A stretch of 64,000 nt of DNA from an uncultured Lachnospiraceae bacterium (lineage in GTDB: Bacteria; Bacillota; Clostridia; Lachnospirales; Lachnospiraceae). Location of the stretch: the NCBI GenBank assembly GCA_947174665.1, contig CAMWJV010000001.1, forward strand, positions 34,242-98,241. The letters are read 5' to 3'. The notes under the pieces are model-generated. The model made no database searches. It was not told where the DNA came from and saw only the letters and a program-made list of their open reading frames with translations. A program made the translations under genes and the position numbers. Shown here in pieces: positions 8,364-17,626 of the stretch; position 1 is the first letter of the stretch, and each line of letters starts with the position of its first letter.

Positions 8364-9773
8364 ATGAATGTACGCAGTATGAATCAGCAGGAGAAAGTAG
8401 ACTACATGCTCAATGAGCCGGTGCCCCATCTGGTCTGCCAGATGGCGGTACCCACCATCATCAGCATGCTGGTGACTTCCTTTTACAATATGGCGGATAC
8501 CTTTTTTGTGGGAAGGCTGAATACCCAGGCCACAGCTGCGGTGGGCGTGGTGTTTTCGGTGATGGCAGTGATTCAGGCCTGTGGTTTTTTCTTCGGTCAT
8601 GGCTCGGGAAATTTTATTTCCAGAACGCTGGGGGCAGGGGAGTTTGAGGAATCCAACCGTATGGCTGCCGTAGGATTTTTTACGGCATTTTTTGCGGGCA
8701 TCGTCGCCGGAGTTCTGGGGATTATCTTTTTGACGCCACTTGCAAAGGCGCTGGGCTCCACTCCTACGATTCTGCCATATACAAAGGATTACCTGCGGAT
8801 CATTCTGATGGGATGTCCTTTTATGATGTCCTCACTGGTGCTGAACAATCAGCTCAGGTTTCAGGGCAGCGCATCCTATGCCATGGTTGGAATTGTCACC
8901 GGCGCGGTGCTGAATATAGCGCTGGATCCTTTGCTGATCTATACCTGTGATATGGGAGTGGCGGGAGCGGCGCTGGCTACCGTGATGAGTCAGGTGGTCA
9001 GTTTTGTGATTTTGTTTATCATGAGCAGGAAGGGCGGTAATATCCGAATTTCCTTCCGCAACTTTAAGCCCTGCTGGATGTTCTACAGAGAAATATTCAG
9101 GGGAGGGATTCCCTCTCTCTGCAGGCAGGGGCTTGCCAGCATTGCTCAGGTCTGCCTGAACCATTCCGCCGGATTATATGGCGGCGATTTCAGTGATGCT
9201 GCCATAGCGGCGCTGTCCATTGTGGGACGTATTTCCATGTTTGCCAATTCGGCGCTGATCGGATTCGGTCAGGGCTTCCAGCCGGTCTGCGGTATGAATT
9301 ACGGAGCAAAGCAGTATGGAAGGGTGCGTCAGGCATTTTTCTTTTGCGTCAAATATGCGGCTGTTTTTCTGTTGGTGGTGTCCGTGTCGGGTCTTGTGTT
9401 TGCTAAACCTCTGGTGACCTTATTCAGGAAGGAGGATGAGGAAGTCATTCGCATCGGCACGTTGGCCCTGCGGCTGCAATGTCTGGTATTTCCGCTGAAC
9501 GCCTGGATTGTCATGTGCAATATGATGCTCCAGTCCATCGGTAAGGCTGCCAAGGCATCTCTTGTGGCGGCAGCCAGACAGGGTATTTTCTTTATCCCGC
9601 TGATCTGGATCCTGCCCATGTTTTTCGGCCTGCTGGGAGTGCAGATGAGCCAGACCTGGTCCGACATCTGTTCCTTTGTGCTGTCGCTGCCTTTAGGGAT
9701 AAGCGTGCTGCGGGAGATGAAAGTGCAAGAAGAATTTCTAAGGCGTCAAAATACGCCGCCTAAGGAATTCTAA
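8364..9773 (+). CDS. MATE family efflux transporter
   Basis: A 469-residue polytopic membrane protein of the MATE/MepA type. The block VPTIISMLVTSFYNMADTFF (near 31-50) is the hallmark first helix of the MepA-like subfamily, and LGAGEFEESNRMA and GFQPVCGMNYGAKQYGR are its conserved intracellular loops. It should export cationic compounds by antiport with Na+ or H+ across the cytoplasmic membrane. The substrate is unknown. The chosen ATG has a GAGGG nearby, and a second in-frame ATG 15 bases later is possible. The gene is bracketed by two related palindromes; the second (9722-9783) contains its stop codon. The next gene on the strand, a PHP protein, starts 60 bases later. Confidence 0.88.
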   Translation: MNVRSMNQQEKVDYMLNEPVPHLVCQMAVPTIISMLVTSFYNMADTFFVGRLNTQATAAVGVVFSVMAVIQACGFFFGHGSGNFISRTLGAGEFEESNRMAAVGFFTAFFAGIVAGVLGIIFLTPLAKALGSTPTILPYTKDYLRIILMGCPFMMSSLVLNNQLRFQGSASYAMVGIVTGAVLNIALDPLLIYTCDMGVAGAALATVMSQVVSFVILFIMSRKGGNIRISFRNFKPCWMFYREIFRGGIPSLCRQGLASIAQVCLNHSAGLYGGDFSDAAIAALSIVGRISMFANSALIGFGQGFQPVCGMNYGAKQYGRVRQAFFFCVKYAAVFLLVVSVSGLVFAKPLVTLFRKEDEEVIRIGTLALRLQCLVFPLNAWIVMCNMMLQSIGKAAKASLVAAARQGIFFIPLIWILPMFFGLLGVQMSQTWSDICSFVLSLPLGISVLREMKVQEEFLRRQNTPPKEF

Positions 9774-9783
9774 GTCTTGCACT
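9722..9783. repeat. Palindromic element overlapping the end of the MATE gene
   Basis: AGTGCAAGA (9722-9730) pairs with TCTTGCACT (9775-9783). Inside it, AGAATTTC (9731-9738) pairs with GGAATTCT (9764-9771), and GGCGT (9742-9746) pairs with ACGCC (9753-9757). The nested layout matches the element at 8211: outer arm containing the AAGA/TCTT pair, middle arm AGAA-TTC, and an inner GC-rich hairpin. The MATE stop codon lies inside the right half. Confidence 0.7.
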
Positions 9784-9833
9784 GGTATTGTAATGTTTAG
9801 TGTGAGTAAGCGGATGAATAAGGAGTGGAATGA

Positions 9834-10547
9834 ATGGACGAATTTTTGTATGAGACTCATATGCACACCTCGGAGGCCAGCGCCTGCGCTTCCAATACCG
9901 GAGCAGAGATGGCCAGGGCATATAAAAAGGCAGGTTACGCCGGTATCATTATCACGGACCATTTCGTCTACGGAAATACGGCGGTAGACAGGAACCTTCC
10001 CTGGGGACAGTGGGTGGAGCGGTTCTGTCTGGGCTATGAGCGTGCGAAGGAAGAGGGGGACAAAATAGGCCTGCAGGTCTTTTTCGGCTGGGAATCGTGC
10101 TATAACGGGATGGAATTTCTGGTGTACGGGCCGGACAAGAGGTGGCTGCTGGAGCATCCTGAAATCAGAGATGCAACGGTGGCAGAGCAGCTGGAGCTGG
10201 TGCATGAAGGCGGTGGGATCATCAGTCAGGCACATCCTTACAGGGAGGCCTGGTATATCAAAGAAATCCGTACCTATCCGGATCATGTGGATGCGGTGGA
10301 GGGCGTAAATGCCAGCCATTCCAGCCTGGAAAAGGAGGAGCGCCACCCGGAGTACAATGATCGTGCGCTGGATTATGCCAAAAAACATAATCTGCCCCTG
10401 ACTGCAGGCTCCGACCAGCACAGCGTGCGGATGCTCCATGGCGGCATGGTCTTTCCGCGGAAGTTGTCAGACATTCATGATTTCGGGTGGGCTGTCCTGA
10501 ACCGGGAGGCAGTGCGCCTTCTGGATGGGACGGAGAGATATATATAA
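9834..10547 (+). CDS. PHP-domain metal-dependent phosphoesterase
   Basis: This 237-residue protein shows the four PHP motifs: H9 and H11 in ETHMHTSEAS, the ITDHF block near residue 42, SQAHPYRE near 128-135, and a C-terminal GSDQHS near 200. These residues bind a trinuclear metal site in PolX, histidinol phosphatase and related enzymes. The length is that of a stand-alone PHP hydrolase, such as a histidinol-phosphatase-like or nucleotide phosphoesterase enzyme. The exact substrate is not readable. AAGGAG at 9820-9825 precedes the ATG. The stop codon is followed immediately by the left arm of the palindromic element at 10548, giving a TAATAA. Confidence 0.82.
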   Translation: MDEFLYETHMHTSEASACASNTGAEMARAYKKAGYAGIIITDHFVYGNTAVDRNLPWGQWVERFCLGYERAKEEGDKIGLQVFFGWESCYNGMEFLVYGPDKRWLLEHPEIRDATVAEQLELVHEGGGIISQAHPYREAWYIKEIRTYPDHVDAVEGVNASHSSLEKEERHPEYNDRALDYAKKHNLPLTAGSDQHSVRMLHGGMVFPRKLSDIHDFGWAVLNREAVRLLDGTERYI

Positions 10548-10703
10548 TAACGATTCAGAGCCCATTCGCAAAACCGCCTCTTCGAGGCTTGCTTATATTT
10601 TGCTCATGTATGGCTTCTCGCCATATAGATTTATAAAAACAGTCTTTATCAAGCAAGCTTGAACAGCCTGTTTTATATAAATCTGCATGGCTCTGAATCG
10701 TTA
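10548..10703. repeat. Palindromic element (family P, copy 1) filling the space between PHP and LysR genes
   Basis: A perfect 15-bp inverted repeat bounds it: TAACGATTCAGAGCC at 10548-10562 and GGCTCTGAATCGTTA at 10689-10703. Internal hairpins include CCTC/GAGG around 10583, TATGGC/GCCATA around 10611-10626, and a longer imperfect stem pairing AGATTTAT with ATAAATCT. The right arm supplies the stop codon of the minus-strand LysR gene, and the left arm abuts the PHP stop. Related sequences occur at 19212 and 39656. Confidence 0.8.
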
Positions 10704-11603
10704 CACATTGTACTTCTTTGCCGTGTCCTGGTAAATTTTGGTGATGTGCTGAAGCACATCGGTGTGGGAAAAGGTTTTGTGGTAGACAATATTGGTCTCG
10801 CGTATCATGCTGAGGTTCTCGATGGGAAGCACGGTAATTTTGCCCTTCCGGAGTTCGTCCATGCAGGCGCTTTTCGGCAGAATGGATACGCCCAGTTCCT
10901 TGCGGACCAGATCTTTGATTGTGGCGATATTGTCCACTTCCATTGTGACATCGAAGTCGCCGATACCTTCATCAATACCCTCCAGAGTAGATTCAAAAAG
11001 CTTCCGGGTTGCGGAGGAAGAGGAGCGGAGGATCAGCCGCTCTTTCTTCAATTCAGCCAGCGTGATCATGGAATGTCCGGAAAGGGGATTATTGTTGGAC
11101 ATGACGCAGACCAGGTAATCCGTATCCAGCATCAGGGCATTAAAATTTAAGTTTGTATTTTTTCCCTCCACAACGGCAATATCAATCTCAAAATTTTCCA
11201 ACATAGTATAAAGATTTTTTATGGTATCAGTGATAACTGTAATGCTGATATTTGGGTTCTCGTTGCTGTATCTGGCAAGAACTTCAATCATCAGATTACT
11301 TTCGGAGGTGTGGGTTACGCCCACTCTGATCTTGTTTAAATCCAGCTTCGCATCCGCAATTTCCGCGCGCATCTGGGAATCCAGCGCCTTAATTCTCTTT
11401 GCGTATTTTACAATGATCTCTCCCTCTTTTGTCAGCATCAGACCGCCCTTTTTGCGCACGAAAAGCTGTTCTCCGTAAGCTTTTTCCAGCTGGCTGATAT
11501 GGTGGCTTACGGCGGGCTGAGTCAGGGATAACATTTCGGCGGCTTTGGTAAAATTCTTCTGTTCTGCAACTACTAACAGGGTTTCAAATTTAGAATCTAT
11601 CAT
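10701..11603 (-). CDS. LysR-type transcriptional regulator
   Basis: A 300-residue LTTR of standard length. Residues 1-60 form the winged helix-turn-helix (FETLLVVAEQKNFTKAAEML, then LTQPAVSHHISQLEKAYGEQLF), and the remainder is the periplasmic-binding-like effector domain. I chose the ATG at 11603 because GGTGAG lies about 8 bases upstream and the family N-terminus begins there. An upstream in-frame ATG would add 14 atypical residues. It is divergent from a CPA2 antiporter gene (start 11731), the classic LysR arrangement, so it probably controls that antiporter and MgtC pair. The effector is unknown. Its stop lies in the right arm of the palindromic element. Confidence 0.9.
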   Translation of the reverse strand: MIDSKFETLLVVAEQKNFTKAAEMLSLTQPAVSHHISQLEKAYGEQLFVRKKGGLMLTKEGEIIVKYAKRIKALDSQMRAEIADAKLDLNKIRVGVTHTSESNLMIEVLARYSNENPNISITVITDTIKNLYTMLENFEIDIAVVEGKNTNLNFNALMLDTDYLVCVMSNNNPLSGHSMITLAELKKERLILRSSSSATRKLFESTLEGIDEGIGDFDVTMEVDNIATIKDLVRKELGVSILPKSACMDELRKGKITVLPIENLSMIRETNIVYHKTFSHTDVLQHITKIYQDTAKKYNV

Positions 11604-11730
11604 ATTCTCACCATATAAAAAATTTATTGAAGTTAAAAAAAACATAATTTTACTTTATTGTAGGAATAGTGTAACATATAATAAATTATTTTACAAGGCT
11701 GTTCCGAACAGATGGGAAGAGGGGAAGGGT

Positions 11731-13179
11731 ATGCTGAATTCGTTTTATGAAAAACTGCAGGATTCATCTACGGTAGCTACTATTATCATTTCCGTGGCTT
11801 TCATGCTGTTTTCCGGGTATGCCATGACCCGCATCACAAAAAAGCTGCGTCTGCCCAACGTTACGGCATACATACTGGCGGGAATCCTGCTGGGACCTTA
11901 CTGCTTTAAGATAGTTCCGGCTTCTCTTGTGGAGGGGATGGACTTTATTGCCGACATTGCGCTGGCATTTATTGCCTTCAGCACAGGAGAGTTTTTCAGA
12001 ATTTCCACATTGAAGAAAAACGGTCTGAAGGTAGTGGTTATTACGGTGCTGGAGTCCCTTTTGGCTTCCGTCCTGGTCTTCACGGTTACCTTTTTCCTGC
12101 TGCACCTGGATCTGACCTTCTCTATCGTCCTTGCAGCGCTGGCTGCGGCCACCGCACCGGCTTCCACGGTCATGACCATACGGCAGACAGGGGCAAAAGG
12201 AGATTTTGTGGATACTCTGCTTCAGGTGGTGGCTCTGGATGACGTTGTGGGACTGATCGCATACAGTATAGCGATTTCGGTGGCGCTGGCGGCAAAGACG
12301 GGGGAGTTCAGTGTCGTGAGCATTTTAAAACCGATTCTGGTGAACTTCGGGGTGCTCCTGCTGGGCGGCCTGTTTGGCTGGGTGATGAAGCTGCTGATGC
12401 CAAAGAAGCGCTCCACAGACAACCGTTTGATCATCTCCGTTGCGACATTGTTCGCTTTCTGCGGAATCTGCGCCCTGCTGGATGTGTCTCCGCTGCTGGG
12501 CTGCATGTCTATGGGTATGGTTTATATTAACATTACGGAGGATGACAAGCTGTTTAAGCAGCTTAATTATTTCAGCCCGCCCATCCTTTTGCTGTTTTTC
12601 GTCCGCTCCGGGCTGACGTTTAAGCTGGATGCCCTGGTGGACAATTCCATGTCGGTGGGAGCGGTTCCTCTGCTTGTGGTGGGTGTGCTTTATTTTCTGG
12701 TCCGTATTGTGGGAAAGTATGCAGGGGCCTTTCTGGGGTGCCTGATGGTGAAAAAAAAGAAAGAGGTGCGGAACTATCTGGGACTGGCGCTGATTCCACA
12801 GGCAGGAGTAGCCATAGGGCTTGCAGCCCTGGGAGCGAGGACTCTGGGCGGAGAAATGGGCAGCGCATTGCAGACGATCATTCTGGCATCCAGTGTTCTG
12901 TACGAACTGATTGGCCCGGCCTGTGCGAAACTTTCCCTCTATCTGTCGAAATCCTATTCCAAAGAGCTCGAGGATCTGACGCCGGAAATCACGGCTTTGC
13001 ATGAGGAGAAACTGAGTGAGGTGGAACTGCTGATTCAGCGGATTCAGGCAATTCAAAAGGAACTGCCCGGTCATCCGGGGGCACCGTCGGAGGAAGAGCT
13101 TGCCTTTACGGAGGCAGCGGAAGAACAATACGCCATGATGAGACATTCTCATATGGCAGGCAGGAGGTTTGGAATATGA
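11731..13179 (+). CDS. CPA2-type cation/proton antiporter (Kef/NapA-like)
   Basis: This 482-residue membrane protein has about 12 helices. The opening LPNVTAYILAGILLGPYCF (near 38-56) is the conserved first region of the monovalent cation:proton antiporter-2 family. AATAPASTVMTIRQTGAKGD and VVALDDVVGLIAY carry the acidic residues of the ion site (the DD of the second motif). A hydrophilic tail of about 75 residues replaces the TrkA-N domain of KefB/C, so it is a short, probably Na+(K+)/H+ exchanger. GAAGAGGGGAAGGG precedes the ATG. The MgtC gene overlaps its stop (ATGA). The divergent LysR gene is the likely regulator. Confidence 0.85.
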   Translation: MLNSFYEKLQDSSTVATIIISVAFMLFSGYAMTRITKKLRLPNVTAYILAGILLGPYCFKIVPASLVEGMDFIADIALAFIAFSTGEFFRISTLKKNGLKVVVITVLESLLASVLVFTVTFFLLHLDLTFSIVLAALAAATAPASTVMTIRQTGAKGDFVDTLLQVVALDDVVGLIAYSIAISVALAAKTGEFSVVSILKPILVNFGVLLLGGLFGWVMKLLMPKKRSTDNRLIISVATLFAFCGICALLDVSPLLGCMSMGMVYINITEDDKLFKQLNYFSPPILLLFFVRSGLTFKLDALVDNSMSVGAVPLLVVGVLYFLVRIVGKYAGAFLGCLMVKKKKEVRNYLGLALIPQAGVAIGLAALGARTLGGEMGSALQTIILASSVLYELIGPACAKLSLYLSKSYSKELEDLTPEITALHEEKLSEVELLIQRIQAIQKELPGHPGAPSEEELAFTEAAEEQYAMMRHSHMAGRRFGI

Positions 13180-13904
13180 ATGATGTGATATATGACCCGA
13201 TTGCGAGACTGCTGGGAGAATGGGCCAGCGACATAGGCATCGCTTCGGTGTGTCTGCGCCTGACAATTGCCGTTCTGTTTGCCGCTGTAATAGGCTGCGA
13301 GCGCGCCAGCAAGCGCCACTCTGCCGGGCTTAGAACCTTCATACTGGTGTCGTTTTCATCTGCTCTGGTGATGCTGCTGGATCTGTTTTTGATGCAGGAG
13401 ACGCCCATGAAATTTCCTCTTTTATCGGCGGCAGCTGTCATCAGTGTTGCCATGCTGAGCGGCAATTCCATTTTGTTCAGTTCCCGAAATCAGATCAAGG
13501 GACTGACTACCTCAGCCGGGCTGTGGTCCTGCGGCATTATTGGTTTGACTGCGGGAGCCGGATTTTACACAGTGACATCGATTTCTTTTGTGCTGCTGCT
13601 GTGTATTTTAACTTATCTGCCCGCGGTGGAGACCTATCTGAAAAACAGATCCAATCATTTTGAAATTCACCTGGAACTGAAGAGCAAGGAAAATCTGCAG
13701 GATTTTGTAACAACAATCCGCAGACTGGGGCTGCGGATTGACGATATTGAAGCAAACAGCGCATACCTGGGATCCGGCTTAAGCGTATATTCCGTTACCA
13801 TTACCATTGCCAGCCAGGAGTTGAAGAAGTATAAAACACACAGCGAGATTATAGAGGCACTGCGCTCACTGGATTACATTTCCCACATTGAGGAGATGAA
13901 CTGA
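13176..13904 (+). CDS. MgtC/SapB family membrane protein
   Basis: A 242-residue protein. The first 150 residues hold the MgtC-type helices with the family motif (LRLTIAVLFAAVIGCERASK, then HSAGLRTFILVSFSSALVM). The cytosolic tail is an ACT-like fold (FEIHLELKSKENLQDFVTTI and following). MgtC proteins are linked to magnesium stress, F1Fo-ATPase inhibition and membrane-potential control, mostly in enteric pathogens. In Firmicutes the role is poorly known. Start and stop overlap with the antiporter gene (ATGA), suggesting joint production. That fits a module tuning cation or proton balance. Its stop lies 2 bases from the stop of the convergent ABC exporter gene. Confidence 0.88.
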   Translation: MNDVIYDPIARLLGEWASDIGIASVCLRLTIAVLFAAVIGCERASKRHSAGLRTFILVSFSSALVMLLDLFLMQETPMKFPLLSAAAVISVAMLSGNSILFSSRNQIKGLTTSAGLWSCGIIGLTAGAGFYTVTSISFVLLLCILTYLPAVETYLKNRSNHFEIHLELKSKENLQDFVTTIRRLGLRIDDIEANSAYLGSGLSVYSVTITIASQELKKYKTHSEIIEALRSLDYISHIEEMN

Positions 13905-13906
13905 CT

Positions 13907-15673
13907 TTAGGCAGTTATCTCATGGTGTATCTGCAGCTCATACAGCTTTTTATAGATGCCGTTTTGTGCCAGCAGCTCCTGATGAGTGCCCCGCTCCCGA
14001 ATCTTGCCCTTGTGCATGACCATGATGCAGTCGGCATGCTGAATAGTGGAAAGTCTGTGTGCCACCATGATGGTGGTGCGGCCTTTCATAAGTTTTTCCA
14101 GAGCCTCCTGGATGAGTAGTTCTGTCTCCGTGTCGATGTTGGCGGTAGCTTCATCCATGACCAGGATGCTTGGTTTGTGTGCCAGAGTCCGTGCGAAAGA
14201 CAGGAGTTGGCGCTCACCTGCGGAGAAGGTAGAGCCACGCTCTGAGACAGGCTCTTTATAACCATCAGGCAGCTTTTCAATAAAGTGGGAGGCATTGACG
14301 TACTCAGCCGCTGACTGCAGTTCCTCAGAAGTAATTTCTTCATTGTAAAGCTTGATATTACTTTCCACCGTTCCTTCAAAGATAAACACGTCCTGCTGCA
14401 TCTGTCCGATGGCGCTGCGCAGCTGTTTCTTGCTTAAGTCCCGTATATCGACTCCGTCGATATAGATGTGCCCCCGCTGAATGTCATAGTATCTTCCGAT
14501 CAGGTTCAAAATGGAAGATTTGCCTGCGCCGGTGGCACCCACAAAAGCGACACTCTGTCCGGGCTCAATGACGAAGGACACATCCCGCAGCACATAATTT
14601 TCATCATCATATGCAAACCATACATGATCGAACTCTATACGTCCCTTAATTTCAGGAAGAATAACAGGCTCTTCCGCCTCAGGAACAAGTGCCTTTTCAT
14701 CCATTATGGTGAAAATCTTTTCACCGGAGGCAAGGGAGGACTGGAGGGTGGAAAACTGCTCAGCCAGTTCCTGTATCGGGTCAAAGAAGGACTGGATATA
14801 CTGCACGAAAATGTACAAAGTGCCAATGGGGATGATCTCATCCAGAACATCCAGGCTGCCCTTTCCAAGTACCAGCATCAGTGACAGGATGCTGAGAATA
14901 TAGATCAGAGGGCGAAAGATGGCAAATACCAGCATTTCCCGATAAAAGGCTCTGTAGTATTTATAGTTTTTATCGTTAAATTCCTCAAATTTTCTCTCTT
15001 CCCGCCCGAAGAGCTGGATGATGCGCATACCGGAAAGGTTCTCCGACAGAAAGGTATTCAGGTCGGTGAGGCGGGTTCTGGTAATGCGGTAGGTCCTTCT
15101 GGAAATCTCGCGGAAAACCACGGTCAGTACAACCACCACCGGCAGCAGAACAAAGGAGATCAGTGCCAGCTTCCAGTCCATTATCAGCATAACGGCAGCC
15201 AGTCCCGCGATTTTTACAATATTTCGAAACAGGCGCACCAGAATACCGGAGTACATCTCATTCAGGGCCTCCACGTCATTGGTGACTCTTGTCACCAGCT
15301 TACCCACGGGAGTCAGATCAAAGTATCGGCTGCTTAAGTCCTGAATATGGGAGTAAAGCTCCTTGCGGACGGCATGGATGATCCGCTGTCCGGTTTTTTG
15401 CAGCAGCCATATGGGGACCACTGTAAAAAAGAAGCTTAAGACCAGCACAATGCCGTACTTCACAGCTGTTTCCGTAATGACATTATAATCCCCCTGCTCT
15501 TTAAACAGGTTGATGGCGTCGCCTATCAGAACGGGACGGTAGAGCTCGAGAGCCGTCAGCCCCAGCACCATGATCAGGCAGAGAGTTACCCAGCCCAGAT
15601 ATGGCTTCATATAGGAGAGGAGGCGCAGCAGAACACTTCCTCTGTAATTGGATTCTATCTTGTCTTCCTGCAT
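13907..15673 (-). CDS. ABC exporter, membrane plus ATPase half, canonical site subunit
   Basis: A 588-residue type IV ABC half-transporter with six helices in the first 320 residues and a nucleotide-binding domain after that. Walker A is GATGAGKSS, the signature is FSAGERQ (an unusual A and E instead of SGGQ), and Walker B is ILVMDEATANID with the catalytic glutamate present. The H-loop is MVAHRLST. Together with the upstream gene it makes a heterodimeric multidrug exporter of the LmrCD/BmrCD/TM287-288 class. It starts 5 bases after the stop of its partner, and its AGGAGG lies within the partner's end. Exported drugs or lipids cannot be named from sequence. Confidence 0.92.
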   Translation of the reverse strand: MQEDKIESNYRGSVLLRLLSYMKPYLGWVTLCLIMVLGLTALELYRPVLIGDAINLFKEQGDYNVITETAVKYGIVLVLSFFFTVVPIWLLQKTGQRIIHAVRKELYSHIQDLSSRYFDLTPVGKLVTRVTNDVEALNEMYSGILVRLFRNIVKIAGLAAVMLIMDWKLALISFVLLPVVVVLTVVFREISRRTYRITRTRLTDLNTFLSENLSGMRIIQLFGREERKFEEFNDKNYKYYRAFYREMLVFAIFRPLIYILSILSLMLVLGKGSLDVLDEIIPIGTLYIFVQYIQSFFDPIQELAEQFSTLQSSLASGEKIFTIMDEKALVPEAEEPVILPEIKGRIEFDHVWFAYDDENYVLRDVSFVIEPGQSVAFVGATGAGKSSILNLIGRYYDIQRGHIYIDGVDIRDLSKKQLRSAIGQMQQDVFIFEGTVESNIKLYNEEITSEELQSAAEYVNASHFIEKLPDGYKEPVSERGSTFSAGERQLLSFARTLAHKPSILVMDEATANIDTETELLIQEALEKLMKGRTTIMVAHRLSTIQHADCIMVMHKGKIRERGTHQELLAQNGIYKKLYELQIHHEITA

Positions 15674-15678
15674 AATGT

Positions 15679-17478
15679 TTACTCCTCCTGCAGTTCCTGT
15701 TCCAGCTGTTGTTTTTCGTTTATGTGTGCGTAGAAGCCGCCCAGGGCCACCAGCTCGTCATGGGTGCCGTACTCCGTCAGCTCGCCCTCTGTCAGCACCG
15801 CGATGTGGTCTGCCTGCTGCAGGGTGGAGATGCGGTGTGCAATGACGATGGTAGTTTTTCCTTTGCGCAGACGCATGAGGTTTTCCAGAATCTGCTCCTC
15901 AGTGTCCGTGTCAACAGCCGACAGGGAATCATCCAGAATCAGCACGGCGGAATCCTTCAACAGTGCCCTGGCAATAGAGCTTCGCTGCTTCTGTCCTCCC
16001 GACAGTGTGACACCTCTTTCTCCCACCAGCGTCAGGTAGTTTTCGGGGAAATCCATAATGTTGTCATGAATACAGGCGTCCCTTGCCGCCTGGTGAATGC
16101 TGTCGCGCAGTTCCGGATGTTCCTGAATGCGCTCTTCCAGGCCGAAGGCGATGTTCTCCTCCAGCGTATCGGAAAACAGGAAATTATCCTGGGGGACGTA
16201 AGCCATATCCCGGTGCAGTATACATAAGGGAATCTCATCTATAGGCTTTCCGTCCAGAAGCAGCATCCCCTTTTCACAATCGTAAACCCGCAGCAGCAGA
16301 TCAGCCAGTGAGGATTTTCCGCTTCCCGTCCGGCCCAGAATACCCAGCATCTCGCCGGGGCGGATATGCAGATTGATATTCTTTAAGACGGGAAGTTCGC
16401 CGTCGGGATAGGTAAAGGTAAGATCGTTAAGACGGATATCGCCCTCCAGATGGAGTTCGCAGTCTGCCTGAAGAGAGGTATCAGCGTCCACAATATCCGG
16501 TACCTCTCGAAAGATGGCTGCCACCCGGTGGAAGGCCGCCGCTGCCTGACTGAAGGTGTTGACACAGTCCCCGCAGGCGATCATAGGCCATACCAGCATA
16601 CCTATGTAGGAATTAAACGCCACAAACTGGCCGATGGATACCTGACCGTTCAGCACCATTTTTCCGCCGAATACCAGTGTCAGCAGGAGGCTTAAGCCCG
16701 TGACCATATCCAGCAGTGCCCCGAAGACTGCCTGGAGTTTTGCCACCGCCAGATTCTTTTCCATATTATTCTTGCTTGCGTCCTCAAAGGATTTGAAGTC
16801 AGCCTCCTCCTGGACGAAAGCCTTCAGCACCCGGATGCCTGCGAGACTTTCCTGAGCTTTGTCGGACAGGTAAGAGAATGCTTCCTGCCGCCTGGTCTGG
16901 CGCTTTTTCTGTTCAATGCCATAGTAGTAACAACCGAAGGCCACCAGAGTAAGAGGGATAAAGGCCAGCAGGGTCAGTTTAAGATCCACATAGACGATCA
17001 TTTTGACAAGCACCATGACCGTCATGACCACGGCATCAAAGGTGGTAATGACTGCCATGCCCACAGCCATGCGGATAGCCTGCAGGTCATTGGTAAAATG
17101 AGCCATCAGGTCACCTGTCTTGTGGCTGTTGTAGAAGCGGGCGGAAAGGGTCTCGAGATGCTGAAACAGGTCATTCCGCATTTTATATTCAATTCCCCGG
17201 GAGGCGCCGATGATAAAAAAGCGCCAGCCGAAGCGCCCAAGCATCATAGCAAGTCCTGCCAGAAGGATTTTCAGCAGGATGGGCTTTACGCCTTCAAAGC
17301 CGAAGGTTCCCTTCGTCAGGCCATCAATGATATCGCCTGTATATTGGGGGATATAAAGGCTGGACATATCCACCAGCAGCAGTACTATGACACCCAGAAG
17401 ATAATGCCATTTATAGCTCCACAAATAGGGAATCATGGATAATTTTTTTTGTTTTGTTTCACTCATCGTAGACTTCAT
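15679..17478 (-). CDS. ABC exporter, membrane plus ATPase half, degenerate site subunit
   Basis: A 599-residue half-transporter, first gene of the pair. Walker A is GRTGSGKSS and the signature is LSGGQKQR. In Walker B (AVLILDDSLSAVD) aspartate replaces the catalytic glutamate. Loss of that glutamate in one subunit is the usual mark of heterodimeric exporters with one non-hydrolysing site. The partner at 13907 has the glutamate but a changed signature, as expected, because each composite site uses the Walker motifs of one subunit and the signature of the other. I chose ATG 17478, preceded by AAGGAAA, rather than the TTG 18 bases upstream. Confidence 0.92.
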   Translation of the reverse strand: MKSTMSETKQKKLSMIPYLWSYKWHYLLGVIVLLLVDMSSLYIPQYTGDIIDGLTKGTFGFEGVKPILLKILLAGLAMMLGRFGWRFFIIGASRGIEYKMRNDLFQHLETLSARFYNSHKTGDLMAHFTNDLQAIRMAVGMAVITTFDAVVMTVMVLVKMIVYVDLKLTLLAFIPLTLVAFGCYYYGIEQKKRQTRRQEAFSYLSDKAQESLAGIRVLKAFVQEEADFKSFEDASKNNMEKNLAVAKLQAVFGALLDMVTGLSLLLTLVFGGKMVLNGQVSIGQFVAFNSYIGMLVWPMIACGDCVNTFSQAAAAFHRVAAIFREVPDIVDADTSLQADCELHLEGDIRLNDLTFTYPDGELPVLKNINLHIRPGEMLGILGRTGSGKSSLADLLLRVYDCEKGMLLLDGKPIDEIPLCILHRDMAYVPQDNFLFSDTLEENIAFGLEERIQEHPELRDSIHQAARDACIHDNIMDFPENYLTLVGERGVTLSGGQKQRSSIARALLKDSAVLILDDSLSAVDTDTEEQILENLMRLRKGKTTIVIAHRISTLQQADHIAVLTEGELTEYGTHDELVALGGFYAHINEKQQLEQELQEE

Positions 17479-17626
17479 AATCGTTTCCTTTTGCAAGAGG
17501 TATGCGCGCAGTCAGCAATTAATATTCTAACACATTTTGAAAAAATAGAAAAGCGTTAGACTGATTTTGAAAAATATGATAATATAAATCAAATATAAAT
17601 GATGCAATGAAGGGGGAATTTTTAAA

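Noticed and set aside
12325-13266. 313-residue minus-strand ORF
   Set aside because: It is antisense to the antiporter and MgtC genes, both of which are supported by motifs, ribosome binding sites and the ATGA overlap.
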